From Chloroflexota bacterium (GTDB lineage Bacteria > Chloroflexota > Anaerolineae > Anaerolineales > Villigracilaceae): 64,000 nucleotides of DNA. A program made the translations under genes and the position numbers. Location of the stretch: contig JAIOOU010000016.1 of assembly GCA_021414245.1 (NCBI GenBank), positions 1-64,000 on the forward strand, read 5' to 3'. Positions 62,665 through 64,000 of this stretch are shown here, in pieces. The notes beneath the pieces are model-generated. The model did no database searches and was not told where the DNA came from. It was given only the letters and a program-made list of their open reading frames with translations. Positions within the stretch are counted from its first letter, which is position 1; each line of letters opens with the position of its first letter.

Positions 62665-63543
62665 CTACTCACGTGCAGCGATCAAGATTCCCGCGCTGAT
62701 CAAAGCCCCGCCTGCCAGGAAAAGCGGCGTGATTTTTTCAGAAAGAAAGAACCAGCCGAGCAGGGTGCCAACAATTGGCTGGGCGAAGAAGGTTAAAGAA
62801 GCCACCGCGGCGGGAAGTTCTGCAAATGCGTAGTTCCAGAGGAACATGGCTATGGCTGTCGATATAATTCCGAGAAACAACAATCCGCCAATAATTCCCG
62901 GCGTAATCACTCCGACTCCCTGGGTTTGGATTTCCCAAAATCCCAGCAGCAGGCTGGACGGCAACCCACCCATTAACATGATCGTACTTGATGAAAGTAA
63001 ATCCCCTGTTTTTGAAACCTTGCGTACCAATACCGAATACAAGGCCCAGGTAAGGGCCGCGGACAACAGACTCATATTACCCCAGAACAAATTCGGCGAT
63101 AGTTCGGCGGTGCGGGGGTCAATGACGGCCACCACGCCAAGCGTCGATATGACCAGTGCAACCATCCGGCGAAGGGTGGCACGCTCACCCAGCAGAAATG
63201 GGGCGAAAATCAATACGAAGGCGGGTGTGGCCGAGGTCACCAGTGAGCCGTTTGAGGCGGTCGATAATTTCGTTCCAACGAATTGAAAACCGAGCGAGAT
63301 GCCATATCCCACAAATCCAACCAGGGCGCTTTTCCAGAATATTTCCTTTGTGATCGAAGGTTTGTTCTTGCGAAAGACGATCACCACCCCCAAAGTGAGG
63401 ATGCCCAAAGCATAACGGATCGCAAGCAGCGTAAAGGGTGGAATAACCTCGAGTACAATCTTGCTGACGACATACATGCCGCCCCAAATGGATGCGGCTG
63501 CCAGACCTGCGAATAGCCCTGCCAGTGAATTATGTTTTTGCAT
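62665..63543 (-). CDS. EamA/DMT family transporter
   Basis: 292 residues with ten predicted helices in two homologous EamA halves (about 10-140 and 152-290). IWGGMYVVSKIVL near residue 19 and FAQPIVGTLLGWFFLSEKITPLFLAGGALI near 250 are typical. Drug/metabolite exporters of this group carry amino acids or metabolites; the substrate is unknown. It probably shares a transcript with the VOC gene upstream on the minus strand, 29 bases away. Confidence 0.9.
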   Translation of the reverse strand: MQKHNSLAGLFAGLAAASIWGGMYVVSKIVLEVIPPFTLLAIRYALGILTLGVVIVFRKNKPSITKEIFWKSALVGFVGYGISLGFQFVGTKLSTASNGSLVTSATPAFVLIFAPFLLGERATLRRMVALVISTLGVVAVIDPRTAELSPNLFWGNMSLLSAALTWALYSVLVRKVSKTGDLLSSSTIMLMGGLPSSLLLGFWEIQTQGVGVITPGIIGGLLFLGIISTAIAMFLWNYAFAELPAAVASLTFFAQPIVGTLLGWFFLSEKITPLFLAGGALISAGILIAARE

Positions 63544-63572
63544 AGCTGGTGATTATATCGAAGTTGCCGGTA

Positions 63573-63965
63573 TTATTCCTTCGGCTGGAGCAAATCCCAC
63601 TTGTTTCCGTATAGATCCGAGAATACCACGACCGTGCCATAGGATTCCTCGCGGGGTTGTTCGTGGAACTGTATTCCCTGCGATTTCATTTCCTGGTAGT
63701 CGCGCCAAAAATCATCCGTGTGCAGGAACAGAAACACCCTCCCGCCGGTCTGGTCCCCAATGCGTGACTCCTGTTGGGGGCCTTCGGCTCTGGCAAGCAG
63801 GAGTCTGGTTCCATCGGTGCCGCGGGGTGAGATGAGCACCCATCGTTTTTTATCACCCCGCGGACTGTCCTCGATCAGGTCAAATTTCAACTTTTGCGTA
63901 TAAAAATGGATCGCTTCGTCGTAGTCCTTCACGATCAGGGCGATATTTGCGATGGATTGCTGCAT
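63573..63965 (-). CDS. VOC family protein (glyoxalase-like)
   Basis: 130 residues. A single VOC domain with IANIALIVKDYDEAIHFYTQKLKF at the start (first metal-ligand His position replaced by Asn/Ala, as in some members), VFLFLHTDDFWRDYQEMKSQG near 78 and a closing FSDLYGNKWDLLQ near 115, where Asp rather than Glu is at the last ligand. The loss of some ligands suggests a binding protein or altered metal site. Unrelated to the VOC protein at 14016 beyond the fold. Confidence 0.85.
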   Translation of the reverse strand: MQQSIANIALIVKDYDEAIHFYTQKLKFDLIEDSPRGDKKRWVLISPRGTDGTRLLLARAEGPQQESRIGDQTGGRVFLFLHTDDFWRDYQEMKSQGIQFHEQPREESYGTVVVFSDLYGNKWDLLQPKE

Positions 63966-64000
63966 GTATATTTTCTCCGAACGAGTTGGATTTATTCAAA

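Overview
The window looks like chromosomal DNA of an Anaerolineae-type member of the Chloroflexota. The signs are many short lipoproteins with Thr/Pro/Ser-rich linkers after the lipobox, tungsten-type aldehyde:ferredoxin oxidoreductases, a fermentative amino-acid and polyamine gene set, moderately GC-rich genes and strong sigma70-type promoters. The taxonomic call is an inference from gene style; no rRNA gene is present.

Layout. Bases 1-8285 are an integron gene-cassette array. Mostly single genes, all on the + strand, are separated by long imperfect-palindrome attC-like sites that open with RYYYAAC-type boxes and close with a GTTRRRY-type box. The 5' box of each site is complementary to the boundary at the START of its own cassette. 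This is what circular cassettes inserted by an integron integrase should leave, and it is the strongest evidence for the call. Cassette cargo: DUF1697 protein, six-helix membrane protein, P-loop kinase, CPBP protease, aldo/keto reductase, GGDEF cyclase, a DUF4386-like plus YdjM-like pair, and a small membrane protein. A DUF1801 gene at the distal end has no attC. No integrase lies in the window; it would be expected to the left.

Bases 8.8-16.7 kb hold miscellaneous single genes: RibD-like reductase, secreted peptidase-like lipoprotein, a frameshifted lipoprotein, DinB protein, toroid cyclase-like protein, VOC protein and a GH36-type alpha-galactosidase on the minus strand. The DUF1801 and DinB genes share a promoter/operator design.

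Bases 16.8-40.4 kb are a nitrogen/polyamine catabolic region: two Lrp/AsnC regulators, five class III aminotransferases (one putrescine-type, one GABA-type), CoA-acylating methylmalonate-semialdehyde dehydrogenase, a complete PotABCD-type polyamine importer, a saccharopine dehydrogenase-like enzyme and two AOR-family enzymes. A surface module (formylglycine-enzyme-like lipoprotein, Tat-exported glycosidase-like protein, large AT-rich zincin lipoprotein) is embedded in it. A reasonable reading is polyamine import, deamination to aldehydes, oxidation to acids or acyl-CoA, and disposal of amino groups on pyruvate.

Bases 40.4-56.1 kb carry signalling and housekeeping genes: a PAS/GAF histidine kinase, tRNA-Thr(CGU), a family 4 glycosyltransferase, an NYN/LOTUS protein, an NTT/MFS-like transporter - GNAT - Cache/HAMP operon, an OmpR-type two-component system with a Met/His-rich sensor loop, a glutaredoxin-thioredoxin reductase fusion, tRNA-Arg(UCG), a MoxR-DUF58 pair and an MBL hydrolase.

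Bases 56.2-64.0 kb hold argF, rocD-type ornithine aminotransferase, alanine dehydrogenase, an acyl-CoA/4-hydroxybutyrate CoA-transferase and pyruvate kinase, followed by an EamA transporter and a VOC protein on the minus strand. The ornithine, alanine and CoA-transfer enzymes fit the fermentative theme of the 16.8-40 kb region.
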